64,000 nt of DNA from Celeribacter sp. HF31 (GCF_011806455.1 NZ_JAATOT010000002.1:310001-374000); one strand, 5' to 3'. Shown: positions 8,258-17,547, numbered from the stretch's first letter. The notes: generated from the sequence alone by a model not told the origin. Numbers and translations: made by a program.

Positions 8258-9145
8258 ATGCAGTACGACACAGCGGCAGAGTGGCAGGATGCGGCCCACA
8301 AACGCCTCATCCTTTTCGGCATGTCGGGTCTCGGGAAAACCGTGATCTCCAACATGCTGCGCGACACGGGCGCGTGGTATCACTACTCGATCGACTACCG
8401 CATCGGCACGCGGTATCTGGGCGAAGCCATTGACGACAATCTGAAAAAAGTCGCCATGCGCGAGCCGTTCCTGCGCGAACAATTCCTGTCGGACAGCATC
8501 TATATCAAGTCGAACATCACCTTCGACAATCTCGCGCCTGTCTCCTATTTCCTCGGCAAACCGGGGGCTGAGGCTCAAGGCGGCATTCCTTTCGCGGAAT
8601 TCCAGCGCCGTCAGGACCTGTTCGAAACCGCCGAAAAAGCCGCTCTGATGGACACGAGCCATTTCATCAATCGTGCGCAAACACTCTATGACTACCCGCA
8701 TTTCGTCTGTGACACCGGGGGCTCGATCTGTGAATGGGTTGATCCCGAAGACGCCAATGACCCGATCCTGAGCGCGCTCTCTGAAAATGCGCTTCTCGTG
8801 TGGCTCAAAGGCTCCGAGGCCCACACCGAAGAGCTGATCCGTCGCTTTGACAAAGCCCCGAAACCGATGGCGTACCAGCCCGCCTTCTTGAGTGCGATCT
8901 GGGACGAATATCTCACGGAAAAAGACCTCACAGAGGATCAGGTCAACCCCGACGATTTCATCCGCTACACCTACGCCCGTGCCCTCAATCACCGCCAGCC
9001 GCGTTACGAGGCGATGGCGAAGAATTGGGGCATCACGCTGGACTACGAGGACGTCAAGCGCATCACCGGCCCCGACGACTTCTCCGCCCTCATCGCCACC
9101 GCACTTGAGAAACCTGCGCTTGATAATCGCACCCAACAGGCCTAA
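8258..9145 (+). CDS. P-loop NTPase of unknown function upstream of metA
   Basis: 295 residues from ATG 8258, with AGGA eight bases upstream. A Walker A motif lies at the N-terminus (LILFGMSGLGKTVISNML, GMSGLGKT near residue 21). Further acidic and histidine-rich motifs follow (HYSIDYRIGTRYLGE, CDTGGSICEWVDP). The size and single P-loop suggest a kinase-like or ATPase fold, but I do not recognise the family beyond that. It ends 33 bases before metA on the same strand, so co-transcription with methionine biosynthesis is possible. Function unknown. Confidence 0.7.
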   Translation: MQYDTAAEWQDAAHKRLILFGMSGLGKTVISNMLRDTGAWYHYSIDYRIGTRYLGEAIDDNLKKVAMREPFLREQFLSDSIYIKSNITFDNLAPVSYFLGKPGAEAQGGIPFAEFQRRQDLFETAEKAALMDTSHFINRAQTLYDYPHFVCDTGGSICEWVDPEDANDPILSALSENALLVWLKGSEAHTEELIRRFDKAPKPMAYQPAFLSAIWDEYLTEKDLTEDQVNPDDFIRYTYARALNHRQPRYEAMAKNWGITLDYEDVKRITGPDDFSALIATALEKPALDNRTQQA

Positions 9146-9178
9146 ATCAATCTCCCTGCCTTAAAAGGATCGTTCAAA

Positions 9179-10102
9179 ATGCCCATCACCTTGCCCGAAA
9201 ACCTACCCGCCTATGACGTGCTCTCCGCCGAGGGCGTCATGGTCATGGGCGAAGGCCGGGCAAAGTCGCAGGAAATCCGCCCGCTCCGCATCGCTCTGCT
9301 CAATCTGATGCCAAAGAAAATCCAGACGGAGAACCAATTCGCCCGTCTGATCGGCGCGACGCCGCTGCAGATCGACTTTCAGCTGATCCGCATGAGCGAA
9401 CATCAGACCAAAAACACCGCAGCCGAGCATATGGAGCAATTCTACCGGCCGTTTTCCGAGGTCAAAGCCTCCGGCGAGAAATTCGACGGGCTGATCATCA
9501 CCGGCGCGCCGATCGAACACCTGCCCTTCGAGGAGGTCACCTATTGGGACGAGCTCAAAGAGGTGTTCGACTGGACCCAGAGCCATGTGTTCTCCACCTT
9601 CGGCGTCTGCTGGGGCGGGATGGCGATGATCAACTATTTCCACGGCGTGCAAAAATACGATCTGGACCATAAGGCCTTTGGTCTGTTCCTTCAGGAAAAC
9701 CTGGCCCCCAGCTCGCCCTATCTGCGCGGCTTCTCCGACCTGTGCTATATCCCCGTGAGCCGCTGGACCGAAATGCGCCAGTCCGAGATTGATGCCGTCC
9801 CTAACCTTGTGCCGCTCCTGGGATCGGACGAGACCGGCCCCTGTCTGGTGCAGGACCCGGAGCATCGTGCGCTCTATATCTTCAACCATTTCGAATATGA
9901 CACGGGCACTTTGTTCGAGGAATATCAAAGGGATGTGGATGCGGGCAAAGAGATCATCCTGCCGAAACACTACTTCCCGGACGACAACCCGTCGCTGCGT
10001 CCGATGAACCGCTGGCGTAGCCACGCGCATCTGCTCTACGGCAACTGGATCAACGCGATCTATCAGGACACGCCCTATCGTTTGGAAGACATCGGGAGCT
10101 GA
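9179..10102 (+). CDS. metA: Homoserine O-acyltransferase MetA, probably acetyl-CoA specific
   Basis: 307 residues; activates homoserine for methionine synthesis. Catalytic C144 (FGVCWGG), H237 and E239 (IFNHFEYD) match C142, H235 and E237 of E. coli MetA. The residue equivalent to E. coli position 111 is E113 ([14 protein letters not shown]), not glycine. In this family a glutamate there is linked to acetyl-CoA rather than succinyl-CoA use, so the enzyme is likely a homoserine O-acetyltransferase despite its MetA fold. AGGA lies nine bases before the ATG. The next gene starts three bases after the stop. Confidence 0.95.
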   Translation: MPITLPENLPAYDVLSAEGVMVMGEGRAKSQEIRPLRIALLNLMPKKIQTENQFARLIGATPLQIDFQLIRMSEHQTKNTAAEHMEQFYRPFSEVKASGEKFDGLIITGAPIEHLPFEEVTYWDELKEVFDWTQSHVFSTFGVCWGGMAMINYFHGVQKYDLDHKAFGLFLQENLAPSSPYLRGFSDLCYIPVSRWTEMRQSEIDAVPNLVPLLGSDETGPCLVQDPEHRALYIFNHFEYDTGTLFEEYQRDVDAGKEIILPKHYFPDDNPSLRPMNRWRSHAHLLYGNWINAIYQDTPYRLEDIGS

Positions 10103-10105
10103 TCG

Positions 10106-11062
10106 GTGGCACCGCGACCGGACGAAGACCCCTTTGGGATGCCTGCGCGGCGCGGTCCTCTGCGCGCCATCAAGACACGACGCCGGGGCGATTTGGTGAC
10201 AACCCGCTCCGGCGCTGTGATTCATGTCGAGACCCATGGTCAGCGTGACGCTCCCCCCGTGATCCTGATCCACGGCGCGTCCGGCTCGACCTATGACATG
10301 ACCTTCCGCCTCGCGCCCGCACTTGCGCAAGAGTTTTGCGTCTATGTCGTCGACCGGCCCGGTTTTGGCCATAGCCCCCGCATCAAAGACGAAAGCCTCG
10401 CCGCCCAGGCCCGCGTCCTGCGCGAGGCGATCGAGACCCTCGACAGCCGCCCCGCAATCGTCCTCGGTCAGTCCTATGGCGGCGCCGTGGCGCTTGAATG
10501 GGCGCTGCAATCCGACGATCTGGCGGCTTTGGTTCTGGTCTCTTCGCCCTCGCATGATTGGGAGACCGGCCATCCGCTGTTGCACCGAACGCTTGCCGAA
10601 CCTGTCATCGGCTGGTGGGCCTCCGAACTGATCAACGCGTTGGTCACGCCCGGCATCATCGCCAAACAATTGGCCGAGGTTTTCGCCCCTCAGGACGTCC
10701 CCGAGGGCTACGCCGATCACTTCCAGCCCCGCAACTCGATCTATCCGCCGCGTCACCGTCAAAACGCCCGCCAACGCATTGCTTTGAAGGCCGAAATGGC
10801 CGCCATGGTGCCGCGCTACGCGGGTCTGACCCTGCCGATTGAGAGCCTGCATGGCACGGCGGACGTGATTGTTCCCGACCACATCCACGCCCTGCCCTTT
10901 GACGCCAAAGTGGCTTCCAATGTGCTCACGCGTCTGGACGGCATCGGCCATATGCCGCATCACGTGGCGACAGAGGCCGTCGTCGAGGCCGTCAGACGCG
11001 CCAGATCGCGCGCCAAGTCACGCGCAACGTCATGCAGTGGCGCACATTGCAACCCGGGCTGA
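10106..11062 (+). CDS. Alpha/beta hydrolase coupled to metA
   Basis: 318 residues from GTG 10106, with GGGAG seven bases upstream inside the metA end. The oxyanion segment HGASGST, nucleophile elbow GQSYGG, late aspartate HGTADVIV and histidine GIGHMPHH form a complete catalytic triad pattern. The fold covers esterases, epoxide hydrolases and haloperoxidases, and no substrate can be inferred. Spacing of three bases from metA implies translational coupling. The last residues are arginine-rich and may be a disordered tail. Confidence 0.8.
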   Translation: MAPRPDEDPFGMPARRGPLRAIKTRRRGDLVTTRSGAVIHVETHGQRDAPPVILIHGASGSTYDMTFRLAPALAQEFCVYVVDRPGFGHSPRIKDESLAAQARVLREAIETLDSRPAIVLGQSYGGAVALEWALQSDDLAALVLVSSPSHDWETGHPLLHRTLAEPVIGWWASELINALVTPGIIAKQLAEVFAPQDVPEGYADHFQPRNSIYPPRHRQNARQRIALKAEMAAMVPRYAGLTLPIESLHGTADVIVPDHIHALPFDAKVASNVLTRLDGIGHMPHHVATEAVVEAVRRARSRAKSRATSCSGAHCNPG

Positions 11063-11073
11063 AAAACCCCATA

Positions 11074-11092
11074 GTGTTAAGGTGATTAACAC
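11074..11092. promoter_or_regulatory. Perfect inverted repeat before the PPK2 gene
   Basis: GTGTTAA-GGTGA-TTAACAC, 7-bp arms, ending 17 bases before the PPK2 start codon. It could be an operator or a hairpin in the mRNA leader. Confidence 0.4.
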
Positions 11093-11109
11093 GGAAAAAG
11101 CGATGCGCC

Positions 11110-12009
11110 ATGACCGATAAATCCTCCGAGCTGCCTTTTGACGGCGCCATCTCCCGTTATTTCGAGAAAGACGCCCCCAAATCCATCCGCAAAGCGGTCG
11201 AGGACGGCAGCAAGAAAGAAATCCTCTCGCCCTCCTTTCCCTATGACGAGTGGATGAAAAAGGATGACTACAAGGACGCGTTGGAGCTTTTGCAGCGAGA
11301 GCTGGTCAAGATGCTCTCTGACGTGCGCGAGACCGGCAAGCGCATCGTCGTGGTCTTCGAGGGCCGCGATGCGGCGGGCAAAGGCGGCACGATCAAGCGC
11401 TTTCGCGAGAACCTGAACCCGCGCTCGGCCCGCGTTGTGGCGCTGTCGAAACCGACCGAGCGTGAGGCCGGGCAATGGTATTTCCAGCGCTACATCGACC
11501 ACCTGCCGACCAAGGGCGAAATCGTGCTCTTCGACCGCTCGTGGTACAACCGGGGCGTGGTGGAAAAGGTCTTTGGCTTTTGCTCCGACAAAGAGCGCGA
11601 AAAGTTCTTTCACCAGCTGCCGGAGTTCGAGGACATGCTGGTCTCAGAGGGCATTCAACTTTTCAAGATCTGGCTCAACGTCGGCCGCGCCGAACAGCTC
11701 AAACGCTTTCTGGCCCGCGAGCAGGACGTGCTGAAACAGTGGAAACTCTCGTCCATCGACGTCGAGGGGCTCAAGCGCTGGGACGACTACACGGCGGCGA
11801 TTTCCGAGACCATGGAGCGCAGCCATTCCAAAGATGCACCTTGGACCGTGATCCGCTCGGACGACAAATACCGCGCGCGGCTCAATGCCATTCGCTCGGT
11901 CCTGTGTCAGATCGACTACAAGGGCAAAAACGCGGACAACATCGGCGAGATCGACGACAAGATCGTCGATGGGCCGAGCCTGTTGATCACCGGCGACGAG
12001 GATGAGTAA
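11110..12009 (+). CDS. ppk2: Polyphosphate kinase 2 (PPK2) family
   Basis: 299 residues, the normal length for a one-domain PPK2, which transfers phosphate between polyphosphate and nucleotides. The Walker A-like motif GRDAAGKGG is at 85-93, Walker B is [19 protein letters not shown], and the lid region [20 protein letters not shown] follows. Class I members act mainly on nucleoside diphosphates, but the class cannot be settled by eye. The ribosome site is weak. A palindrome precedes the gene. A TetR regulator begins about 35 bases after the stop. Confidence 0.93.
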   Translation: MTDKSSELPFDGAISRYFEKDAPKSIRKAVEDGSKKEILSPSFPYDEWMKKDDYKDALELLQRELVKMLSDVRETGKRIVVVFEGRDAAGKGGTIKRFRENLNPRSARVVALSKPTEREAGQWYFQRYIDHLPTKGEIVLFDRSWYNRGVVEKVFGFCSDKEREKFFHQLPEFEDMLVSEGIQLFKIWLNVGRAEQLKRFLAREQDVLKQWKLSSIDVEGLKRWDDYTAAISETMERSHSKDAPWTVIRSDDKYRARLNAIRSVLCQIDYKGKNADNIGEIDDKIVDGPSLLITGDEDE

Positions 12010-12017
12010 GCCCGCGA

Positions 12018-12045
12018 GAGTGAACAGGCATGAGTGAACAGGCAT
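12018..12045. repeat. 14-base tandem duplication at the tetR start
   Basis: GAGTGAACAGGCAT occurs twice in a row, followed by GAG again. The first copy creates ATG 12030, reading MSEQA and stopping at TGA 12045-12047, which overlaps the tetR ATG at 12044. It is either a recent slippage duplication or a tiny coupled leader ORF. Confidence 0.7.
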
Positions 12046-12661
12046 GAGCAAGCGCGGCTATCATCACGGCAATCTGCGGCAGGCGCTGATCGAGGCGGCG
12101 CTTGTGCTGATCGAGGAAAAGGGCCCGACAGGGTTCACCCTTTCCGAGGCCGCCAAGACCGCGGGCGTCACCCCCGCCGCCGTCTACCGCCATTTCGAAG
12201 GCCGCGAGGACCTGATCGCCGAGATCGCCCGGCAAGGGTTCGAGGTCTTCGCCGACCTTCTGGACTATGCCTATGACACCGGCCAACCCTCGGCCTTGGC
12301 GTCCTTTGAGGCGGTGGGGCGCGCCTATCTGGCCTTTGCTCGCCGCTACCCCGGCCATTACATCGCCATGTTCGAAAGCGGCATTTCGATGCAGCGCTCG
12401 CCCGAACTTCATGCCGTCGCCGAGCGCGCCTTGGGCGTGTTGGAACGCGCCGCCACGCAACTGTCGGAACAAATCCCAGAAGGCAAACGCCCCCCGCCCC
12501 AAATGTTCGCGGCGCATATCTGGGCCATGGCGCATGGCGTGGTCGAGCTCTTTGCCCGTGGCACGCCCGGCGCGCGGGTGCCTTTCCCGCCCGAAGACCT
12601 TTTGGAAACCGGAATCGGCATATACTTGCGCGGATTGGGGTTGATTCCTCAAGACACGTGA
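12044..12661 (+). CDS. TetR/AcrR-family transcriptional regulator
   Basis: 205 residues. The N-terminal HTH spans about residues 8-55 (LRQALIEAALVLIEEKGPTG, then LSEAAKTAGVTPAAVYRHFE). The C-terminal ligand domain is of the WHG type common in alphaproteobacterial TetR proteins. Start ATG 12044 lies within a tandem duplication that supplies an overlapping upstream mini-ORF. The stop TGA at 12659-12661 overlaps the ribosome site of the following hydrolase, so the pair is probably co-transcribed and the hydrolase is a plausible target. Confidence 0.85.
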   Translation: MSKRGYHHGNLRQALIEAALVLIEEKGPTGFTLSEAAKTAGVTPAAVYRHFEGREDLIAEIARQGFEVFADLLDYAYDTGQPSALASFEAVGRAYLAFARRYPGHYIAMFESGISMQRSPELHAVAERALGVLERAATQLSEQIPEGKRPPPQMFAAHIWAMAHGVVELFARGTPGARVPFPPEDLLETGIGIYLRGLGLIPQDT

Positions 12662-12670
12662 GGAGGCCTT

Positions 12671-13468
12671 ATGCCGCAGACGTTTCACCTAACCCGTCGC
12701 CACTTTCTCTTGAGCGCTCTGGCCGCCGCCTGCCCTATGCCCGCTTTGGCCGCAGACAAACCCGAGACCCAAAGCTACGGCGCGGACAAGCTCGATATCT
12801 ACCGTGCCGCCACACCGCGCGGAGCGGTGATCTATGTCCATGGCGGATCGTGGCGCAGAGGCTCGCGCAAGGCGGTGGACGCGAAACCCGATTGGGTCAC
12901 CAGCATGAGTCTCGATTTCGTCTCCATCGACTACCCGACGCTGCCGAAAACCCCCGTCACTGGCCAGATCAAAGCCGTGCGGCAAGCGATGGATTGGTGT
13001 TTTGCCAATGTCGCCAAGCCTGAACGCACGGTCGTCATGGGCCACTCGGCAGGTGCGCATTTGGTCGCGATGGCGGCGCTCACGGGGTGGCGACCACTGC
13101 CCGCAGGCGTCATCGTCAATGACAGCGGCGCGGTCGATCTGATCACCCTGGCGCGCGCTCATCAGGGCCACCTGCCCTTTGGCACCGCGAGCGTGTTCAA
13201 AGACCGCGACCAATGGGGCGCGTTGTCTCCCACCTACAATCTGGCCAAAAGCCTGCCGCCCCTTCTGGCGATCACCTCAGGGGCCCACGGGCACGCGACG
13301 GCGATGTCGAATTTCGTCACCAACGCGCGAGCGAATGGCGCGGATGCGACCCTGTTCGATGGCTCAGACTATCGTCACGCCGAGGTGAACCGCACGCTCG
13401 GCACCGGCAAAATCCCCGATCTGGAACGCGCCGTGACAGGGTTTATAACCAAGGTCTTGCAGCGCTGA
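12671..13468 (+). CDS. Exported alpha/beta hydrolase (esterase-like)
   Basis: 265 residues behind a strong GAGGAGG site. The N-terminus has a twin-arginine-like signal (TRRHFLLSALAAACPMPALA), implying export to the periplasm, possibly by Tat. The oxyanion-hole motif HGGS, nucleophile GHSAGA and late histidine DYRHAEV fit the BD-FAE/esterase-lipase branch that hydrolyses short esters or formyl groups. It follows the TetR gene closely and ends only six bases from the convergent ABC ATPase gene. Confidence 0.82.
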   Translation: MPQTFHLTRRHFLLSALAAACPMPALAADKPETQSYGADKLDIYRAATPRGAVIYVHGGSWRRGSRKAVDAKPDWVTSMSLDFVSIDYPTLPKTPVTGQIKAVRQAMDWCFANVAKPERTVVMGHSAGAHLVAMAALTGWRPLPAGVIVNDSGAVDLITLARAHQGHLPFGTASVFKDRDQWGALSPTYNLAKSLPPLLAITSGAHGHATAMSNFVTNARANGADATLFDGSDYRHAEVNRTLGTGKIPDLERAVTGFITKVLQR

Positions 13469-13483
13469 GCCAACTCAGGCGCT
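13461..13483. terminator. Imperfect hairpin spanning two convergent stop codons
   Basis: AGCGC-TGAG-CCAA-CTCA-G-GCGCT contains both the hydrolase stop (13466-13468) and the ABC ATPase stop (13475-13477). It may act as a compact bidirectional terminator, but lacks T runs. Confidence 0.35.
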
Positions 13484-14599
13484 CTGGTCGAACACCACCA
13501 GCGCGCCCGGCGACCAGCTCACACGAACCTGCGTGCCGACGCCCAGAACATCGCGGCCAAAGATGTTGCGCATCGAGATGCGCACCGGCTTTTCAACGCC
13601 CTCGAACCGCACGTCGTAATAGGTCATGTCACCGTAATAGACGACCTCATCCACCACGGCGGGAGCTTCGCGGTGGGTGGCAGTCTGACCTTCGTAGAGC
13701 AGCGTCAAGGTCTCGGGGCGGAAGCCCACGGTGGCCTCGCCCCCGTTGTCATTCTGGAGAGGGACGCCGCCCGGGCATTGCGCCTCGGTGATCTCGGTTT
13801 CGCCCAGCCCGGCAATCGTGGCGAGATAAGTCTCACCCTCTTTGCGCACCGTCGCAGGCAGGAAGTTCATCACCCCGATGAAATCCGCCACGCGTTTCGA
13901 GTTGGGCTTGCGATACAGGATTTCGGGGTCGTCGCATTGCGCGATCTCGCCCTCGAACATCACCGCGATCCGGTCGGACATCACAAGCGCCTCTTCCTGA
14001 TCGTGGGTCACGAGGATGAAGGTGATGCCCACCTCGCGTTGCAGCTTGATCAGCTCCACCTGCATCTGTTCGCGCATCTTGCGGTCCAGCGCGGAGAGCG
14101 GCTCGTCCAAGAGCAAAACCTTCGGTTTCAACACCAGCGCGCGGGCCAAAGCGACACGCTGTCGTTGCCCGCCGGACAGGGCATGGGCGGCGCGGTGGCC
14201 GTAGCCTTTGAGGCCGACCATCTCCAACGCGGCCTCGGCGGCCAGCATCTTGTCGGTCTTCGACATCTTCGATTTGCGCAACCCGAAGGCGACGTTTTCG
14301 ATCACCGAAAGATGCGGGAAAATCGCGTAAGACTGGAACACCATATTGGTCGGGCGTTTGTTCGCGGGCACACCGCGCATGTCCCGGTCAGAGATCATCA
14401 CAGCGCCGGTGTCATAGTCCTCAAACCCCGCAATCGTGCGCAACAAGGTGGTCTTGCCACAGCCCGACGGTCCCAAAAGCGAAAAGAATTCGCCCTGTTT
14501 GATGTCGAGATTGATGCTCCGCAAGGCGTGATAGTCGCCATAGTGTTTATTGACGTTTTGCAGAGAGATCAGAGGTTTATCAGCAGTCATGTCAGCCAT
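13475..14599 (-). CDS. potA: ABC transporter ATP-binding subunit, spermidine/putrescine type
   Basis: 374 residues from ATG 14599; a TTG six bases upstream overlaps the permease stop and is an alternative. Walker A is GPSGCGKTT, the signature LSGGQRQRVALARAL, Walker B VLLLDEPLSALDRKMR, and the H-loop VTHDQEEAL. A C-terminal TOBE_2 domain starts near residue 280. This layout is typical of PotA/PotG importers of polyamines and related compounds. It is the last gene of a three-gene leftward operon with two permeases and no visible substrate-binding protein. Confidence 0.88.
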   Translation of the reverse strand: MADMTADKPLISLQNVNKHYGDYHALRSINLDIKQGEFFSLLGPSGCGKTTLLRTIAGFEDYDTGAVMISDRDMRGVPANKRPTNMVFQSYAIFPHLSVIENVAFGLRKSKMSKTDKMLAAEAALEMVGLKGYGHRAAHALSGGQRQRVALARALVLKPKVLLLDEPLSALDRKMREQMQVELIKLQREVGITFILVTHDQEEALVMSDRIAVMFEGEIAQCDDPEILYRKPNSKRVADFIGVMNFLPATVRKEGETYLATIAGLGETEITEAQCPGGVPLQNDNGGEATVGFRPETLTLLYEGQTATHREAPAVVDEVVYYGDMTYYDVRFEGVEKPVRISMRNIFGRDVLGVGTQVRVSWSPGALVVFDQSA

Positions 14600-14601
14600 A
14601 G

Positions 14602-15399
14602 TCAAAGAAAGCCCCCGGTGTCATTGCCCGTGCGCTTGGCGCCCCGGCGGCGGAAAAATTCGGCGATTGTGATCAGGAGGATGGAGAGGACGACGAGGAT
14701 CGTGCCCAAAGCCATCACCGCAGGCAGCAGTTTCGGGAACCGCAGCATGGAGAAGAGATAGACCGGCAACGTCGGCTCGGCGCCGGTCAGGAAGAAGGCA
14801 ATGATGAATTCGTCCATCGAGATGGTGAAGGAAATCAACAGCGCCGAAATGATCCCCGGCATCACCAAAGGCAGGGTCACGAGGCGGAAGGTCGAGGCGG
14901 GCGTCTCGCCCAAATCGTAAGCCGCCTCTTCAAGCGACGGGTCCAATGCGGCGAAGGCCGATTGCAGGATCGCGATGGCAAAGGGCGTGCAAATCAGCGT
15001 GTGCCCCGCGATCACCGACCATGCGCCGGTGTCGAACCCCATGCGCAAGATGACGATGAGCAAGGACACCGCCACGATGATCTCCGGCAGCACCAGAGGC
15101 AACATGATGAAGCCCATGATGCCCTTTTGGCCGGGAAAGCTATAGCGCGACACGGCCATGGCGGCGAAGATGCCGAGAGTGGTCGCCAAAACGGCGGAGG
15201 TCACGGCGATTTTGAGCGAGTTCAAAAGCGCACCATGCATCTCGGAAAGGGTCAAAAGCTGGGTGAACCACTCGGTCGTGAAACTCTCCAGCGGAAAGGC
15301 GATGATCGTCGAGCTGTTGAAGGCGAAGAGCGGCAACAGAAAGATCGGCGCGTAGAGAAAGATGAGATAGAGCACCGCATAGGTCTTGAGCGATTTCAT
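14602..15399 (-). CDS. potC: ABC transporter permease, PotC/PotI type
   Basis: 265 residues with six predicted membrane segments. The EAA loop is EEAAYDLGETPASTFRLVTL, followed by PLVMPGI, which docks on the ATPase. The N-terminus (LKTYAVLYLIFLYAPIFLLP) is typical of PotC. The start has AGGAG seven bases upstream and overlaps the stop of the preceding permease by four bases (ATGA), so translation is coupled. Polyamine specificity is inferred from family resemblance; related cassettes carry other cationic or organic solutes. Confidence 0.87.
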   Translation of the reverse strand: MKSLKTYAVLYLIFLYAPIFLLPLFAFNSSTIIAFPLESFTTEWFTQLLTLSEMHGALLNSLKIAVTSAVLATTLGIFAAMAVSRYSFPGQKGIMGFIMLPLVLPEIIVAVSLLIVILRMGFDTGAWSVIAGHTLICTPFAIAILQSAFAALDPSLEEAAYDLGETPASTFRLVTLPLVMPGIISALLISFTISMDEFIIAFFLTGAEPTLPVYLFSMLRFPKLLPAVMALGTILVVLSILLITIAEFFRRRGAKRTGNDTGGFL

Positions 15400-16298
15400 T
15401 TGCGCGCTCCTTTTTTCCCACCTGCGGCGCGGTTGCCGAGGAGCAGGAAGGCCACGGCAATCACCGCGACAATCAGCATGGCGAGCACCGCCAAAGTGGC
15501 CCCCAAAGGCGCGTTGTTGAGGCGCAGGAATTGGGTCTGGATCATATTGGCGATCATGAGGCCCCCCGGCCCGCCAACGAGGCGCGGCGTCACGTAATCA
15601 CCGATGGTCGGGATGAAGACGATCAACACGGCCGCCACCACGCCCGGCGCGGCCAGAGGCAGGGTCACACGCAGAAAGGTCATCGTCCGGCTCTCGCCCA
15701 AATCGCGGGAGGCCTCCAAAAGCGAGCGGTCGATTTTCTCCAGCGCGACAAAGATCGGCAGGATCGCGAAAGGCGCATAGGCATGGGCCAGCGTGATGAT
15801 CACGGCGTTGACGTTGTAAAGGATGAAGGACAGAGGTTCATCAATCAAACCAACGAGTTTCAGACCGGAGTTAAGAACCCCGTTATAGCCGAGAATGACT
15901 TTCCAGAGGAACACGCGGATCAGATATGAGGTCCAGAACGGGATGGTGATCAGGAAAATCCAGAGCGACTTATGCTCCGGCTTCACCCCGAAGGACACGA
16001 AATAGGCAATCGGAAAGGCCAGCACCACGGTGATCAGCGTCACCAGACCCGAGACCATCAGCGAGCGCAGCATAAGCTGGCGATAGAGCGGATCGGTCAG
16101 CGCCTCTTTGTAATTCGCCAGCGTAAATGCGGTGTCGAAATCGCGCACGCCGGTCTGGGTCCAAAACGAAATCACGAAAATCGCGATCAAGGGCACGGCC
16201 AAAAGCAAGAGCGCATATAGCGCCGTCGGGGACACCAAAAGCATCCCGATCCCCTGCTCTGTCCGGAAAAAACGACGTATCCTGTCGCTCGCGGCCAT
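15396..16298 (-). CDS. potB: ABC transporter permease, PotB/PotH type
   Basis: 300 residues from ATG 16298, which has AAGGGAG six bases upstream; a longer reading to 16379 is less likely. Six membrane segments are predicted. The EAA loop is EASRDLGESRTMTFLRVTLP, followed by LAAPGV. A long loop after the first membrane segment contains the family motif TLANYKEALTDPLYRQLMLR. It is the first gene of the operon. PotD-like binding proteins normally lie next to these genes, but none is seen on either side here. Confidence 0.87.
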   Translation of the reverse strand: MAASDRIRRFFRTEQGIGMLLVSPTALYALLLLAVPLIAIFVISFWTQTGVRDFDTAFTLANYKEALTDPLYRQLMLRSLMVSGLVTLITVVLAFPIAYFVSFGVKPEHKSLWIFLITIPFWTSYLIRVFLWKVILGYNGVLNSGLKLVGLIDEPLSFILYNVNAVIITLAHAYAPFAILPIFVALEKIDRSLLEASRDLGESRTMTFLRVTLPLAAPGVVAAVLIVFIPTIGDYVTPRLVGGPGGLMIANMIQTQFLRLNNAPLGATLAVLAMLIVAVIAVAFLLLGNRAAGGKKGARK

Positions 16299-16467
16299 GC
16301 TCGCTCCCTTCCCAATATCCGAGCCGATCCCGGCCCTATCCCCTGTCACTTGCGTCGATCCTGAAAAGATTTTGATCAAATTTGCAAGGGGTTTCCCAAG
16401 GACATCCGAACACGACGATCAATTTCATGGCAAGTGCCACTTCTTCGATCACCAAACAGGCAGCGCC

Positions 16468-17433
16468 TCAAATTCTTATCGCCGACAACCCATGCGCGGT
16501 CAAAAACACCTCCATCACACCCTCTACCATTTCGGGACGGACCGATCGCAGGTTCGCCGCGAAAGCTGCCTCAGGGACGGCCCAAGTTGTGACGATCTCA
16601 TAGGAGGGAAAGTAGTCCACCGTCGGGTATTTGTCTGCCAAGGCCCCCGCCACCGCGCGCAGGACCGACTTTGAATACTGCGTTGCTGCCAAGACATGCT
16701 GGTTTGAGGCCGTCCCGGTCAAAGGCACCGGCGAGACCGTCAAAAGCAGCTGCACATTGGGGTTAATGCCGCGCAAAAGTTTTCGGATTTCAAGGAGATC
16801 GGCATAAATCTCGTCATAGGTGAAGTTGTGAAACTCATAGCGCGCGGGGTCATAGTCGCCCGCAATCACGCCGGGTGCCATGGCCAGCACACGCCCCGTT
16901 TCGCGGTCGATCCAGCCTTCGGTCAGACCCAGCGTAAAGATGAACACCTCCATCTCCTGCGCCAGCTCCACCACCTGCAAAAGATGCGCCCGCCGCGCCT
17001 CGATGGCCGCCTCAAGCGTCGCATGGCCGTCCGGCTCCACACCGGGGCGCAGCGCATCGAACCAGGCACCATCACGGGTCAGAAAATGGCGCTCATCCAC
17101 ATAGATTTCAAAGGCATCCTCCAACACTTCCCGCAGCTGTCGCGCCGTGTAGATATTGCCGTAACGCGCCGAATAGAGGCCATAGCCCCGCTGGGCGGCC
17201 TCCTCGTCGCTCATGCTCTCCGGGCGAGGTTCCACATCCAGAACATTGACACCGGCGCCGCGCAAAAACCGGCCGATGTGCTGTGCAAAACAGCTTCCGG
17301 CCGTGGCGACAGCCGTCTGAGGGCCGATGTCAAAGGCCGGGGCGTAAATCTCTGGCCAGTGACGTTTGTCCGTCTCGACCACGCCGCTTTTCCAAAACGC
17401 CTGCGGCGGCAGATCTGAATAGGGATTTTGCAA
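16468..17433 (-). CDS. GSCFA domain protein
   Basis: 321 residues, starting at TTG 17433 (QNPYSDLPPQAFWKS) with GAGAGG upstream. ATAGSCFAQHIGRFL contains the GSCFA signature that names the family. Other conserved blocks are ARYGNIYTARQLRE, FTLGLTEGW and LLLTVSPVPL. The family belongs to the SGNH/GDSL-like hydrolases, so carbohydrate or acyl ester chemistry is possible, but no substrate is established. It lies between the ABC operon and the ribosomal protein genes, on the same strand as both but with its own spacer. Confidence 0.85.
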   Translation of the reverse strand: MQNPYSDLPPQAFWKSGVVETDKRHWPEIYAPAFDIGPQTAVATAGSCFAQHIGRFLRGAGVNVLDVEPRPESMSDEEAAQRGYGLYSARYGNIYTARQLREVLEDAFEIYVDERHFLTRDGAWFDALRPGVEPDGHATLEAAIEARRAHLLQVVELAQEMEVFIFTLGLTEGWIDRETGRVLAMAPGVIAGDYDPARYEFHNFTYDEIYADLLEIRKLLRGINPNVQLLLTVSPVPLTGTASNQHVLAATQYSKSVLRAVAGALADKYPTVDYFPSYEIVTTWAVPEAAFAANLRSVRPEMVEGVMEVFLTAHGLSAIRI

Positions 17434-17502
17434 AAGACAGGCCTCTCGGGTTTCATAAAACTATGAAACAGCGCAGCAAGGCTGCCAAGGGCGAAAACAG
17501 GC

Positions 17503-17547
17503 CCAAAAAAGAGAAAACCGCCAGCGGAGTGCTCCGTGGCGGTTTCC
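17503..17547 (-). terminator. Terminator of rplM-rpsI
   Basis: On the minus strand GAAACCGCCACGGAG pairs with CTCCGCTGGCGGTTTTC (one bulge), followed by a T-rich tract running towards 17503. Confidence 0.75.
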
